Assembly: GCA_965277055.1 (NCBI GenBank)
Contig: OZ255703.1
Span: 1,364,001 to 1,428,000, forward strand
From: CBDCHC01 sp965277055
GTDB lineage: Bacteria > Pseudomonadota > Gammaproteobacteria > PS1 > Pseudothioglobaceae
Length of the DNA stretch: 64,000 bases
Direction of reading: 5' to 3'
Shown: in pieces, positions 43,063 to 51,976 of the stretch
Numbering within the stretch: position 1 is the stretch's first letter
Layout of the letters: every line of letters begins with the position of its first letter
The notes under the pieces: generated by a model
The model's database searches: none
What the model was told of the DNA's origin: nothing
The model's input: only the letters and a program-made list of their open reading frames with translations
Made by a program: the position numbers and the translations under genes

Positions 43063-44642
43063 TTTCTACTAGTAATATCACCATGCAATTTGGTGAAAAA
43101 CCCCTATTTGAAAATATTTCTATTAAATTTTCTAATGGTAATAAATATGGACTTATTGGTGCAAATGGGGCAGGTAAATCTACATTTATGAAAATTATGA
43201 CTGGTACACTCAAGCCTACCAATGGTTCGGTAACTATTGGCGAGGGAGAGCGCCTTGGGATATTATCGCAAGACCAATTTGCCTTTGATGAGCATAAACT
43301 CATTGATACCGTCATCATGGGACATAAGGCACTGTGGGAAGTGAAAAATGCTAAAGATGCACTTTATATGAAGGGCGCAGATATGACCGAAGAAGACGGC
43401 ATTAAAGTTGCAGAACTAGAAATGGAATTTGCTGAAATGGACGGCTATTCTGCTGAGCCTAATGCAGGTGAACTATTACTGGGTTTAGATATTCCAGAAA
43501 GTGAGCATTATAAACTCATGAGTGAAATTGCCCCAGGTTGGAAGTTACGTGTACTCTTAGCTCAAGCACTCTTTTCAGACCCAGATATACTCTTACTTGA
43601 CGAGCCTACGAATAACTTAGACATTAACTCTATTCGCTGGCTAGAAGGAATTTTACAAGAGCGTAAATCAACTATTATTGTTATTTCGCATGATAGACAC
43701 TTTCTGAATACCGTATGTACTCACATGGCAGATTTAGATTATGGAGCGATAAATGTATTCCCGGGGAACTATGATGAGTTTATGATTGCATCAACCGCAA
43801 TACGTGAAAAAATGCAGTCGGATAATGCTAAAAAAGAAGAAAAAATCAAAGAACTCAAACACTTTGTTTCTCGCTTTTCTGCCAATGCATCAAAATCAAA
43901 GCAAGCTACTGCACGCCTTAAGCAAATAGACAAAATAGAACTAGCAGATATTAAACCCTCTTCACGGGTGAATCCATATATTGTATTCCAACAAGATAAA
44001 GAACTCTTTAGAACTGCACTAGAAGTAAATGGTGTAAACAAATCATTTGATGATAACCACGTACTAAAAGACATCAGCTTTATGATTGAAGCAGGTGATC
44101 GTGTAGCAATTATCGGGGCAAATGGTATTGGCAAAACTACACTTCTAGAAACTCTTGTTGGTAACGTAGCAGCAGATAGCGGTAAAGTGAAGTGGAGTGA
44201 AAACGCAAGTATTGGTTACTATGCACAGGATAACTCACATGAGTTTGAAACGGATATGACCGTACTAGATTGGATGGCACAGTTTAAAACCAGCGAGCAA
44301 GACATGCAAGAGATGCGTAGTGTACTGGGCAAAATGCTATTTAATAAAGCAGCAGTGGAAAAATCAGTTACCAAACTCTCTGGCGGGGAAAAAGGGCGCA
44401 TGATGTTTGGGCGCTTAATGCTGGGGAATTATAACGTTCTGGTAATGGATGAACCCACTAACCACCTTGACATGGAAAGCATTGAGGCACTAAACTTAGC
44501 CCTTGAAAACTTTGAAGGCACCTTGCTTTTTGTCTCTCATGATAGAGAATTTGTCTCTAGTCTTTCAACTAAGGTGATAGAACTCAAAGAGGATGATGTG
44601 GTGTTCTACCACGGTAATTACGAGGACTATCTTGGAAATTAA
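43059..44642 (+). CDS. ybiT: ABC-F family ribosome-associated ATPase YbiT
   Basis: Cytosolic protein with two ABC domains (527 aa), acting on the ribosome as other ABC-F factors do. First Walker A is GANGAGKST and the second GANGIGKTT. The second signature LSGGEKGR is normal, while the first signature region reads MSEIAPGWKLRV, as in E. coli YbiT. The linker ADNAKKEEKIKEL-like segment with SANASKSKQATARLKQIDKI is strongly conserved. It should sit at the ribosomal E site; its target stall is not known. Confidence 0.93.
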   Translation: MISTSNITMQFGEKPLFENISIKFSNGNKYGLIGANGAGKSTFMKIMTGTLKPTNGSVTIGEGERLGILSQDQFAFDEHKLIDTVIMGHKALWEVKNAKDALYMKGADMTEEDGIKVAELEMEFAEMDGYSAEPNAGELLLGLDIPESEHYKLMSEIAPGWKLRVLLAQALFSDPDILLLDEPTNNLDINSIRWLEGILQERKSTIIVISHDRHFLNTVCTHMADLDYGAINVFPGNYDEFMIASTAIREKMQSDNAKKEEKIKELKHFVSRFSANASKSKQATARLKQIDKIELADIKPSSRVNPYIVFQQDKELFRTALEVNGVNKSFDDNHVLKDISFMIEAGDRVAIIGANGIGKTTLLETLVGNVAADSGKVKWSENASIGYYAQDNSHEFETDMTVLDWMAQFKTSEQDMQEMRSVLGKMLFNKAAVEKSVTKLSGGEKGRMMFGRLMLGNYNVLVMDEPTNHLDMESIEALNLALENFEGTLLFVSHDREFVSSLSTKVIELKEDDVVFYHGNYEDYLGN

Positions 44643-44755
44643 CTTCGTCTTTTAAGTTTTTGCGGTGTTGCCTAATTAAAATTCTTGGTCACATATTGCA
44701 TATATGCTCCCTGTGAATTTAAATTACGCGCCTTGCAAAATTCTTAAAATACTTG
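44642..44755 (+). repeat. Dispersed palindromic element, copy A (after ybiT)
   Basis: This begins at the last base of the ybiT stop. Conserved blocks shared with copy B are ACTTCGTCTTTT (44642), CTTGGTCA (44684), CGCCTTGC (44729) and AAATACTTG (44747). The centre is palindromic: TAATTAAAATTC at 44673 pairs with GAATTTAAATTA at 44715 with one mismatch, around GCATATATGC. No gene is seen here. The element could form a large hairpin in the ybiT message. Confidence 0.6.
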
Positions 44756-44833
44756 TTAATTTGTTATAAGGGCTTATGGCAAATGATTCTAAATCTACGA
44801 TAATCTTTTTAGTTACTAAACATTTATTATATT

Positions 44834-45046
44834 ATGCTCCAAACTATCGCAACCTATTACACCCCACTTGATGCTCATGTAGCGAGAGCACAGCTTGAAA
44901 GTGTGGGTATTCCCGCGGTGGTGACTGATGAGCATATGAATGCCGTATACGGGCATGTGGCTGGTGGCTCACGCCTACAAGTACCGAGTGAATATGCTAC
45001 AAAAGCACAAGCAATACTCGCAGAAAGTGCTGATAGTAATGAGTAA
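44834..45046 (+). CDS. DUF2007 small protein
   Basis: A 70-residue DUF2007 domain protein (so-called putative signal-transducing protein family), recognised by the start ATYYTPLDAHVARAQLESVGIPAVV and the GGSRLQVPSEYATKAQAIL ending. It is soluble, with no cysteine. A paralogue lies 130 bp downstream. Function is unknown. Confidence 0.8.
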   Translation: MLQTIATYYTPLDAHVARAQLESVGIPAVVTDEHMNAVYGHVAGGSRLQVPSEYATKAQAILAESADSNE

Positions 45047-45079
45047 ATACTCCATAACTACCAAGTAAATATGGGAAAA

Positions 45080-45139
45080 TTATGCTAAATTTGCATAAAT
45101 ATGGGGTGTTTTTGGAGAATTTATGCAAATTTAGCATAA
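45080..45139. repeat. Nested 21-bp perfect inverted repeat
   Basis: The arms 45080-45100 and 45119-45139 are perfect reverse complements over 21 bp, separated by 18 bp. Each arm is itself nearly palindromic, with TTATGC and GCATAA flanking a 7-bp AT spacer, so TTATGC occurs four times. The sequence lies between two tandem DUF2007 genes. It is too AT-rich and lacks a T-run, so it is not a normal terminator. Confidence 0.75.
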
Positions 45140-45178
45140 ATACAAATTTCACTATATAAGCATTTTATTACATTATCA

Positions 45179-45565
45179 ATGTTTGAAATTATTGCTTCCT
45201 ATTATAATCCTATGGATGCATACATCGCTAAAGGACAATTAGAAGCTCAAAATATTCCCGTAATCATCATTGATTGGAATATTGCTTTGACTGATCCTGG
45301 AATGTTATTCGCAGTAGGAGGTGTTAAAATTACCGTCCCTTCTTCATTAGTAAAAAGTGCATATAAGCTACTACAAGAATCTGCTGCAATTGATTCAACT
45401 GAATGTCGAAATTGCTTTAGTAATGATACAAGCCTCAAAAGAACTAGGAGTGCAATCTTATTTTCTATACTTGTAACTTTTTTTGCTGTGGCTCCATTCA
45501 TTGTCAAGCAGAAAACAATAAAATGCAGTCAATGTGGCTATACAACAAACTATAAGAATGCTTAA
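45179..45565 (+). CDS. DUF2007 protein with membrane and Cys-pair extension
   Basis: A 128-residue protein. Residues 1-67 form a DUF2007 domain (ASYYNPMDAYIAKGQLEAQNIPV) paralogous to the gene at 44834. Behind it come a CRNC pair, a hydrophobic helix (about 90-108, SAILFSILVTFFAVAPFIV) and a CSQC pair, which could bind one metal ion. The order domain-CxxC-membrane helix-CxxC is uncommon. The last 8 nt overlap the yihY start. Confidence 0.75.
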   Translation: MFEIIASYYNPMDAYIAKGQLEAQNIPVIIIDWNIALTDPGMLFAVGGVKITVPSSLVKSAYKLLQESAAIDSTECRNCFSNDTSLKRTRSAILFSILVTFFAVAPFIVKQKTIKCSQCGYTTNYKNA

Positions 45566-46364
45566 TATCAAATCCGCAATTAAACACTTTATAAAAGTTG
45601 ATGGCTTAGATGCTGCTGCGGTATTATCTTTTTCTACTATTTTTGCGACTATTCCAATATTGACTATTGCCTTTGGGGTATTTTCTATTTCACCGTACTT
45701 TGCCCAGCTTCAGGGACATTTGGAAACATTTTTATTTGAGCAACTATTGCCACAAAATTACGATATTGCTGTGGAATATATTCGCACTTTTTTAGATAGT
45801 GCTAAGGGAATTAGTGGCTCTAGTATTTTCTTTTTATTCATTGCTGCGGTGCTGTTATTTTATAGCCTTGATAGTAAGATTAATAGGATTTATAATAGTG
45901 CTAAAAAACGCCACGTAGCAAAGGGCATAGTTATTTACCTTATTACCTTGCTAGTTGGTCCGCTATTATTGGCGTTTTCCTTATTTATTACTTCTTACAT
46001 TAGTAAGCAAGAACTGTTTGTATTTGTGCCTATGGGCGGTTTATTTATTGCTGCCTTGCCTATTTTGTTGGCAACTATGGGGCTGGCACTGATGTACTTT
46101 TTTATTCCTACGCGTTCCCCGCGGTTTTTAGTCGCATTAAAAGCTGGTCTATTAGCTGCCTTCTTACTAGAGGTAGTGAAGTCTATCATGCTCATATATA
46201 TTCAATACTTCCCTATGTATAAGATTATTTACGGGGCATTTGCATTTGTGTTGTTGTTTATTTTATGGGTGTATTTGAGCTGGATTATTATCTTATTTGG
46301 GGTGAGTTACTGTAAAACTCTAGAGGATAACATGAATATTTCCAACTCTTCCAACTCTCAATAA
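45558..46364 (+). CDS. yihY: YihY/BrkB family inner-membrane protein
   Basis: A 268-residue membrane protein of the YihY family, once called RNase BN. Six hydrophobic segments are visible. Conserved blocks are DGLDAAAVLSFSTIFATIPIL near the N-terminus, SLDSKINRIYN and MYKIIYGAFAFVLLFILWVYLSW near the C-terminus. The ATG at 45558 overlaps the preceding DUF2007 gene. The large cytoplasmic C-terminal tail of E. coli YihY is mostly absent. Its function is not firmly known. Confidence 0.85.
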   Translation: MLNIKSAIKHFIKVDGLDAAAVLSFSTIFATIPILTIAFGVFSISPYFAQLQGHLETFLFEQLLPQNYDIAVEYIRTFLDSAKGISGSSIFFLFIAAVLLFYSLDSKINRIYNSAKKRHVAKGIVIYLITLLVGPLLLAFSLFITSYISKQELFVFVPMGGLFIAALPILLATMGLALMYFFIPTRSPRFLVALKAGLLAAFLLEVVKSIMLIYIQYFPMYKIIYGAFAFVLLFILWVYLSWIIILFGVSYCKTLEDNMNISNSSNSQ

Positions 46365-46380
46365 GGCACAACTCACTCAT

Positions 46381-46974
46381 ATGTTTAGCGGTATTATCGA
46401 AACCACAGGTACTATTTTAAATATTACACCTACTTCAGGTGGGTGTCAATTAACTATTTCTGTAAGTGATTTTTTACATACTACCACCATTGGTGATAGC
46501 ATTAGTGTAAATGGTGTGTGCTTAACTGTGATATCCTTTACGAGTGAGCAGTTTACGGTGGATGTATCCAAGGAAACCATGCGACTTACTACCTTTGGCA
46601 GTGGTAAAGTTGGTGATATACTCAACCTTGAACACACACTTACGCTAGGCAAGGGCATTCATGGACACCTCGTAAGTGGACATGTAGACACCTTGGGCAC
46701 AGTGGTGAAGATAGACGAAATTGGTGATAATTGGCACTTAGAAATTGAAATCCCGAGTGAGTTTGATAAATATATTGTGAAAAAAGGGAGTATCACTATT
46801 AATGGTGTGAGTCTTACCATAAATGCCATATCTGATAGTATTTTTGCGTTAAATATTATCCCGCATACTTTAAAATCTACTAATTTACAAGATCTTTCAC
46901 AGGGTGCACAGGTAAATGTAGAAATTGATCTGATTGCCCGTCATCTGGAAAAATTAATACAGGCACAACATTGA
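46381..46974 (+). CDS. ribE: Riboflavin synthase, alpha subunit
   Basis: Dismutates two 6,7-dimethyl-8-ribityllumazines to riboflavin (197 aa). The protein is a tandem duplication of a beta barrel: MFSGIIETTG...GDSISVNGVCLTV in the first half and GHLVSGHVDTLG...GSITINGVSLTI in the second. It begins the run ribE-ribB-ribH-nusB. No FMN riboswitch is visible in the 16 nt before it. Confidence 0.95.
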   Translation: MFSGIIETTGTILNITPTSGGCQLTISVSDFLHTTTIGDSISVNGVCLTVISFTSEQFTVDVSKETMRLTTFGSGKVGDILNLEHTLTLGKGIHGHLVSGHVDTLGTVVKIDEIGDNWHLEIEIPSEFDKYIVKKGSITINGVSLTINAISDSIFALNIIPHTLKSTNLQDLSQGAQVNVEIDLIARHLEKLIQAQH

Positions 46975-47996
46975 ATAAATCACCTATTACTGAACTCTTA
47001 GCAGATTTCAAAGCTGGAAAAATGGTCATCTTATTAGATGATGAAGACCGTGAAAATGAAGGAGATCTCATTCTTGCTGCAGAAAAAGTCACCCCAGAAG
47101 CCATTAATTTTATGGCAACACATGGGCGTGGGTTAATTTGTCTTACACTTACTAAAAACAAATGTGATATTCTTGACTTACCGCTCATGGTCAGTCGTAA
47201 TGGTGATACTCAGAGTACCAACTTTACCTTATCTATTGAGGCGAGCAAGGGGGTGACTACAGGGATTTCTGCGAGCGATCGTGCAACGACTATTTTGGCT
47301 GCTGTGAATGCTGATGCGACTAAAGAAGATATTGTCTCTCCAGGGCATATTTTTCCACTTATGGCTAGAGAAGGCGGAGTGCTTATTAGAGCAGGGCACA
47401 CCGAAGCAGGCTGTGATTTAGCAGGGCTGTGTGCACTTGAACCTGCATCAGTCATTGTAGAAATTTTAAATGAAGATGGCACAATGGCACGTCGTGATGA
47501 TATTGAAGCCTTTGCTGATACGCACGGTATCAAGTGGGGCACGATTGAAGACTTGATTAGCTACCGCTTGAGCAATGAGCAAACCATTGAGAAAGTAGCG
47601 ACACAAGAGTTTGAGTCTATGTATGGTAGCTTTACCAAAATCACCTATATAGACTCAATTTATGGCTCTGAACATATTGTCTTACAAAGCGGAGAAATTA
47701 GTGAGCATACCAATGTGCGGGTACATGTGGAAAATTTAGTAGATGACATGCTCGGTAAACAAACATCGCATAATATTAGCAACGTATTACAATATATTAA
47801 TCAATATTCAGGAGTATTTGTCCTATTGCGTAAGGAAACTTCAGCCAAAGATGACTATAAAACCTATGGTATTGGAGCACAAATCTTAGCTGATTTAGGC
47901 ATTACGAGTATGAACCTGATTAACAAACCAAATACGTATAAACCAAATACCTTTAAAGGCTTTGGGCTTTCTATTAACTCTTATATTCAATTATGA
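46971..47996 (+). CDS. ribB: 3,4-dihydroxy-2-butanone-4-phosphate synthase with degenerate GTP cyclohydrolase II domain (RibBX)
   Basis: 341 aa. Residues 1-200 form an intact DHBP synthase: LDDEDRENEGDLILAAE, the THGRGLICL block and RAGHTEAGCDLAGL. The C-terminal domain (205-341) has the place and general shape of GTP cyclohydrolase II but lacks its zinc cysteines and the usual LTGD-x-F-x-S-x-RCDC motif, so that activity is not expected. A separate ribA must exist elsewhere. The start is a TTG that overlaps the ribE stop (TTGA). Confidence 0.9.
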   Translation: MNKSPITELLADFKAGKMVILLDDEDRENEGDLILAAEKVTPEAINFMATHGRGLICLTLTKNKCDILDLPLMVSRNGDTQSTNFTLSIEASKGVTTGISASDRATTILAAVNADATKEDIVSPGHIFPLMAREGGVLIRAGHTEAGCDLAGLCALEPASVIVEILNEDGTMARRDDIEAFADTHGIKWGTIEDLISYRLSNEQTIEKVATQEFESMYGSFTKITYIDSIYGSEHIVLQSGEISEHTNVRVHVENLVDDMLGKQTSHNISNVLQYINQYSGVFVLLRKETSAKDDYKTYGIGAQILADLGITSMNLINKPNTYKPNTFKGFGLSINSYIQL

Positions 47997-48454
47997 TATA
48001 TCGTTTTGCAGATGCGGATAAAACCCCGTTACAACATAAAAAAATAGCTATTATTGCAGCGAATTTTTATGAGGAAATTGTCGAAAATTTGCTCACAAAA
48101 TCTAAAGAAGTATTAGCTGAGTATCAAGTAGAGAATTATGATGTGTTATATGCTCCAGGAGCATTTGAGATTCCGTTTATGTGCGAGCAACTCATTACTC
48201 AATATGATGGTATTATCACCCTAGGGGCAGTCATTCAGGGTGAAACTCCGCACTTTGATTTTGTTTGTAATGAGTGTGCAAATGGGGTGCGTTCTATTAG
48301 TGTGGCGCATAACAAGCCCATTAGTTTTGGAGTACTTACCACCAACAATATGGAACAAGCTATAGGCAGAGCAGGGGGGTATAAAGGCAACAAAGGCGAG
48401 GAAGCGACAATTGCATTATTAGATTCGTTATTATTTGCTGAGTCATTATCGTAA
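47993..48454 (+). CDS. ribH: 6,7-dimethyl-8-ribityllumazine synthase
   Basis: Condenses dihydroxybutanone phosphate with the pyrimidine from RibD (153 aa). Family blocks are AANFYEEIVENLL, APGAFEIPF, GAVIQGETPHFDFVCNE with the catalytic His in TPHFD, and FGVLTTNNMEQAIGRAG. It overlaps ribB by 4 nt and nusB by 1 nt. Confidence 0.95.
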   Translation: MIYRFADADKTPLQHKKIAIIAANFYEEIVENLLTKSKEVLAEYQVENYDVLYAPGAFEIPFMCEQLITQYDGIITLGAVIQGETPHFDFVCNECANGVRSISVAHNKPISFGVLTTNNMEQAIGRAGGYKGNKGEEATIALLDSLLFAESLS

Positions 48455-48861
48455 TGACTATTCTTACGCCTAAACAACGCTCTCGTTTATTTATCACCCA
48501 AGCACTCTATCAGTGGCAACTTACGGGCGATAACTTAGAGTTATTGCATGACCAATTTATAGAGAAAAAAGAAGGGAAAATTTCTAAAGGATTTTTTACT
48601 GAATTATTTGAGGGGATTACTACTCATTTGGCTGAGCTTGATTTGATTATTGATGCGTATAACTTAGAGATAGCTCCTGTTGAACGTGCGATATTATACT
48701 TAGGTATTTATGAACTCAAATATACCTTGCAAACTCCATATAAAGTAGTCATTAACGAATGCTTAAATTTAGCTGAGAGTATTGGTGCAGAGGGTTCGTT
48801 TAAACTCATCAATGCAACACTGGATAAATGCAGTAAAGAGATGCGCATCCATGAGCAATAG
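48454..48861 (+). CDS. nusB: Transcription antitermination factor NusB
   Basis: All-helical RNA-binding protein (135 aa) acting with NusE on boxA in rRNA leaders. Markers are RLFITQALYQWQL, the VERAILYLGIYEL helix and YKVVINECLNLAESIGAEGSFKLINATLDK. The ATG overlaps the ribH stop (TAATG), the classic ribH-nusB pairing. thiL does not follow. Confidence 0.94.
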   Translation: MTILTPKQRSRLFITQALYQWQLTGDNLELLHDQFIEKKEGKISKGFFTELFEGITTHLAELDLIIDAYNLEIAPVERAILYLGIYELKYTLQTPYKVVINECLNLAESIGAEGSFKLINATLDKCSKEMRIHEQ

Positions 48862-48878
48862 TCTCACTCACTAAGCAG

Positions 48879-49700
48879 ATGAATCATAGTCCTATTGTTA
48901 TTACTGGTTGTGCAACTGGAATTGGTCGTGATATTGCACTCACTTTATCTGAAAACGGTTATCAGGTCATTGCCACAGTACGCCAAGAAAAAGACATGCA
49001 ATTTTATATTGATGCACATATTGAGTGTTATCAACTAGATCTGAGCTCCAGTGACTCCATCCACACTGCTACTAAGCAGATTTTAGCAAAGCATGCGAAA
49101 CTGCTAGGACTCATTCATAACGGTGCATATGGGCAACCTGGAGCACTCATGGATATTTCTCGTGAAGTGCTAACACAGCAATTTGAGACGAATGTATTTG
49201 GCACGCATGAATTGACTACTAGGCTACTCCCTGCCTTACTTGCTCATGAGCAGGGGCGAATGATATATATTAGCTCTATACTTGGCTTTGTGGCAGCCCC
49301 GATGCGTGGAGCATATAATAGTTCTAAGTTTGCCTTAGAGGGGTTAGCTGCTACGCTTCGTTTAGAACTTGAAGATACCAACTTAAAGATTGCTGTGATT
49401 CAGCCCGGACCTATACAGACAGCGTTTCGGGCAAATGCTCTCGCACGATTTAAACAACATATTAATACTAAAGAGAGTAGATATAGCCAGCTATATGAAC
49501 AAACACTAGGCAGACTTGAAAGTCAAACAAGCAATAACAAGTGGACTCTTCCCCCAAGTGCGGTGACAAAAGCGGTGATTCATGCGCTAGGTAAATCACC
49601 AAAGCGATATTATAGTATTACTTTACCGACTAAGGTTATGCGCTGGTTATTACGTATCTTACCATATTCTCTGATAGATGCCATTATGCGTAAGCAATAA
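48879..49700 (+). CDS. Short-chain dehydrogenase/reductase
   Basis: Classical SDR (273 aa). The cofactor loop is ITGCATGIGRDIA, NGAYG holds the structural Asn-Gly, a Ser lies in IYISSILGFV, and the catalytic YxxxK appears as Tyr-Asn-Ser-Ser-Lys (AYNSSKFALEGL). A C-terminal extension ending VMRWLLRILPYSLIDAIM is amphipathic and may touch the membrane. It resembles the group of retinol/17-beta-hydroxysteroid-like SDRs common in gammaproteobacteria. The substrate is unknown. Confidence 0.88.
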   Translation: MNHSPIVITGCATGIGRDIALTLSENGYQVIATVRQEKDMQFYIDAHIECYQLDLSSSDSIHTATKQILAKHAKLLGLIHNGAYGQPGALMDISREVLTQQFETNVFGTHELTTRLLPALLAHEQGRMIYISSILGFVAAPMRGAYNSSKFALEGLAATLRLELEDTNLKIAVIQPGPIQTAFRANALARFKQHINTKESRYSQLYEQTLGRLESQTSNNKWTLPPSAVTKAVIHALGKSPKRYYSITLPTKVMRWLLRILPYSLIDAIMRKQ

Positions 49701-49782
49701 CCTTGCTATTCTCCCATTCAAACTGGGTGAAGCAGTGGTAAATTAGAGTAAAATTTTATCCATTATATTTTGTGTACATCTT

Positions 49783-51624
49783 GTGGCATTATTACAAATT
49801 TTAGAACCAGGAGAAAAAAGCGAACCGCATCAGCATAAGCTTGCAGTAGGGATTGACCTAGGCACTACAAATTCACTCGTAGCAAGTGTTATGAGTGGGC
49901 TGCCGAAAATTCTGCGTAATGCTCATAATCAAAGCATTACCCCGTCTGTAGTGTATTTAGGTGGTGATTCCCCAGTAGTGGGTACTCCTGCAATAGAACA
50001 CTTAGCTACTACGCCAAGTGATACTATTAGTTCAGTAAAGCGCTTTATTGGGTTGGGTAGCGATGATATAGTAAAAGAAGAATTTCCGTATTCATTTGCT
50101 AGTGGTGATGATATCGTATTGCAAACTACGCTTGGGCATATTACTCCGCTAGAGGTGTCTAGTTTGATTTTAACTGAGCTGAAAATGATTGCAGAGGCTA
50201 ATCTTGGTGGTGATTTAGTAGGATGTGTGATTACCGTACCTGCATATTTTAATGATGCTCAGCGTAATACCACAAAGCAAGCAGCAGGTCTCAGTGGGCT
50301 TAATGTATTACGCCTGATTAACGAACCTACAGCTGCAGCGTTAGCATATGGGTTAGACTCTGGTGAGAAGGGTATATTTGTAGTCTATGACTTAGGTGGG
50401 GGTACGTTTGATGTTTCGGTGCTTGAGTTTGCCGAAGGGGTGTTTAAAGTGCTTGCAACAGGCGGAGATGCTCGCTTGGGTGGTGACGACTTTGATGCAC
50501 TAATTTATGAAGATGCTATCACCAAACATCCAGAATTTGGGGCAACTGAACACACCAAGCAGCAACTTAGAATAGCGAGCAAACAAGCCAAAGAAGCATT
50601 AACTCTTGAGGAGCAAGATACTATTACTATAGAAAATATTAGCTATACCATTACTAAAAAGCAATTTGTGCACTTAGCCGAGCCATTAGTGAAGCAAACA
50701 TTACGCATTATTAAGCGGGTATTGCGTGATGCTCAGTTGACTCCCCTAGAAATAAAAGAAGTAATTATGGTGGGTGGTTCTACCCGTATGCCGATAGTGA
50801 AAGATGCGGTATCAGAGTTATTTGGTAAAGCAGTAAAAGATGATATTAATCCAGATGAAGTGGTAGCAATTGGTGCAAGCATCTTAGCTCATACCTTAGC
50901 AGGTAATAAATCAATTAATAATGCAGTATTACTTGATGTTATCCCATTATCACTAGGGATTGAAACTATGGGTGGGTTAAATGAAAAAGTAATTCACCGT
51001 AATACTACTATTCCTATTACTAGAGTACAGGAATTTACTACCTACAAAGATGGGCAAACTGCCATGAGTTTACATATTGTGCAAGGCGAGCGTGAATTAG
51101 TGGAAGATTGTCGCTCACTTGCGAAATTTTCACTTACAGGCATTCCGCCTATGGTTGCAGGGAGCGCACGTATTAAAGTCACCTTTAATGTTGATAGTGA
51201 TGGCTTATTAACGGTAACAGGTGAAGAAACTAGTACTGGAGTAGTCTCTGAAATTGAAATCCAACCTTCTTTTGGACTCAAAGACTCTGAAGTAGAAGCA
51301 ATGTTAAAAGAGAGTATTATTCATGCGAGTAGTGATATTGAAAAAAGACAACTCAATGAAGCAATACTAGATGCCCAGCGCTCATTAGAGGCATTAGAAT
51401 CAGCATTGGCACAAGACATGCATTTACTAACTACTGAAGAGCTTGCACCTATTACCGCTGCTCAACAAGAGCTCATGAGCGTATTAGAGTCTGGTGATGA
51501 AGAGCTGATAAAAACTACGAGAGCATCGCTAGAAAAAACTAGCGAATTTTTTGTTGCTAGACGCATGAATCTTGCTGTTACCTCTGCCATGAAAGATCAT
51601 AATATTACTGAATTTAGCAATTAA
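49783..51624 (+). CDS. hscA: Fe-S cluster assembly chaperone HscA
   Basis: Specialised Hsp70 (613 aa) that helps release clusters from IscU. The GTG start gives MALLQILEPGEKSEPHQHKL, matching the usual HscA opening, then GIDLGTTNSLVASV, DLGGGTFDVSVLEFAEG and VGGSTRMPIVKDAV of the ATPase domain. The substrate-binding half starts near residue 395. hscB, iscS, iscU and iscA are not in the window; only fdx follows. Confidence 0.94.
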   Translation: MALLQILEPGEKSEPHQHKLAVGIDLGTTNSLVASVMSGLPKILRNAHNQSITPSVVYLGGDSPVVGTPAIEHLATTPSDTISSVKRFIGLGSDDIVKEEFPYSFASGDDIVLQTTLGHITPLEVSSLILTELKMIAEANLGGDLVGCVITVPAYFNDAQRNTTKQAAGLSGLNVLRLINEPTAAALAYGLDSGEKGIFVVYDLGGGTFDVSVLEFAEGVFKVLATGGDARLGGDDFDALIYEDAITKHPEFGATEHTKQQLRIASKQAKEALTLEEQDTITIENISYTITKKQFVHLAEPLVKQTLRIIKRVLRDAQLTPLEIKEVIMVGGSTRMPIVKDAVSELFGKAVKDDINPDEVVAIGASILAHTLAGNKSINNAVLLDVIPLSLGIETMGGLNEKVIHRNTTIPITRVQEFTTYKDGQTAMSLHIVQGERELVEDCRSLAKFSLTGIPPMVAGSARIKVTFNVDSDGLLTVTGEETSTGVVSEIEIQPSFGLKDSEVEAMLKESIIHASSDIEKRQLNEAILDAQRSLEALESALAQDMHLLTTEELAPITAAQQELMSVLESGDEELIKTTRASLEKTSEFFVARRMNLAVTSAMKDHNITEFSN

Positions 51625-51633
51625 GGAGTACCT

Positions 51634-51972
51634 ATGCCAAAAATTACCGTACACCCGCACCACGAACTTGTTCCCCAAACTACTGAGATATTTGCTGAAC
51701 CTGGGCAAAGTATTTGTCATGCCCTCTTAGAAAATGGCATAGATATTGAGCACGCCTGTGAAATGAGTAATGCATGTACCACTTGTCACATTTATATTCA
51801 CAAAGGATTTAACGAGTTACCAGAAAGTGATGAAATCGAAGACGATCTTTTGGATAAAGCATGGGGGCTGAAAATGAATTCACGCCTTTCTTGTCAAGCT
51901 ATTGTTGGGGATATCGATTTGGAAATTGAGATTCCAAAATATACGATCAATCAAGTGAGCGAACACAACTAA
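51634..51972 (+). CDS. fdx: ISC-type [2Fe-2S] ferredoxin
   Basis: Adrenodoxin-like ferredoxin (112 aa) giving electrons for cluster assembly. The ligands are Cys42, Cys48, Cys51 and Cys87 (CEMSNACTTC; RLSCQA). EDDLLDKAWGLKMNSRLSCQA is characteristic of Fdx. AAGGAG lies 7 nt before the ATG. It is co-transcribed with hscA, 9 nt apart, and a palindromic repeat follows right behind the stop. Confidence 0.95.
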   Translation: MPKITVHPHHELVPQTTEIFAEPGQSICHALLENGIDIEHACEMSNACTTCHIYIHKGFNELPESDEIEDDLLDKAWGLKMNSRLSCQAIVGDIDLEIEIPKYTINQVSEHN

Positions 51973-51976
51973 ATTT

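Noticed and set aside
45080..45139. Rho-independent terminator for the first DUF2007 gene
   Set aside because: The arms are perfect but almost purely AT, there is no T-run after them and each arm is itself palindromic, so an operator or repeat fits better.
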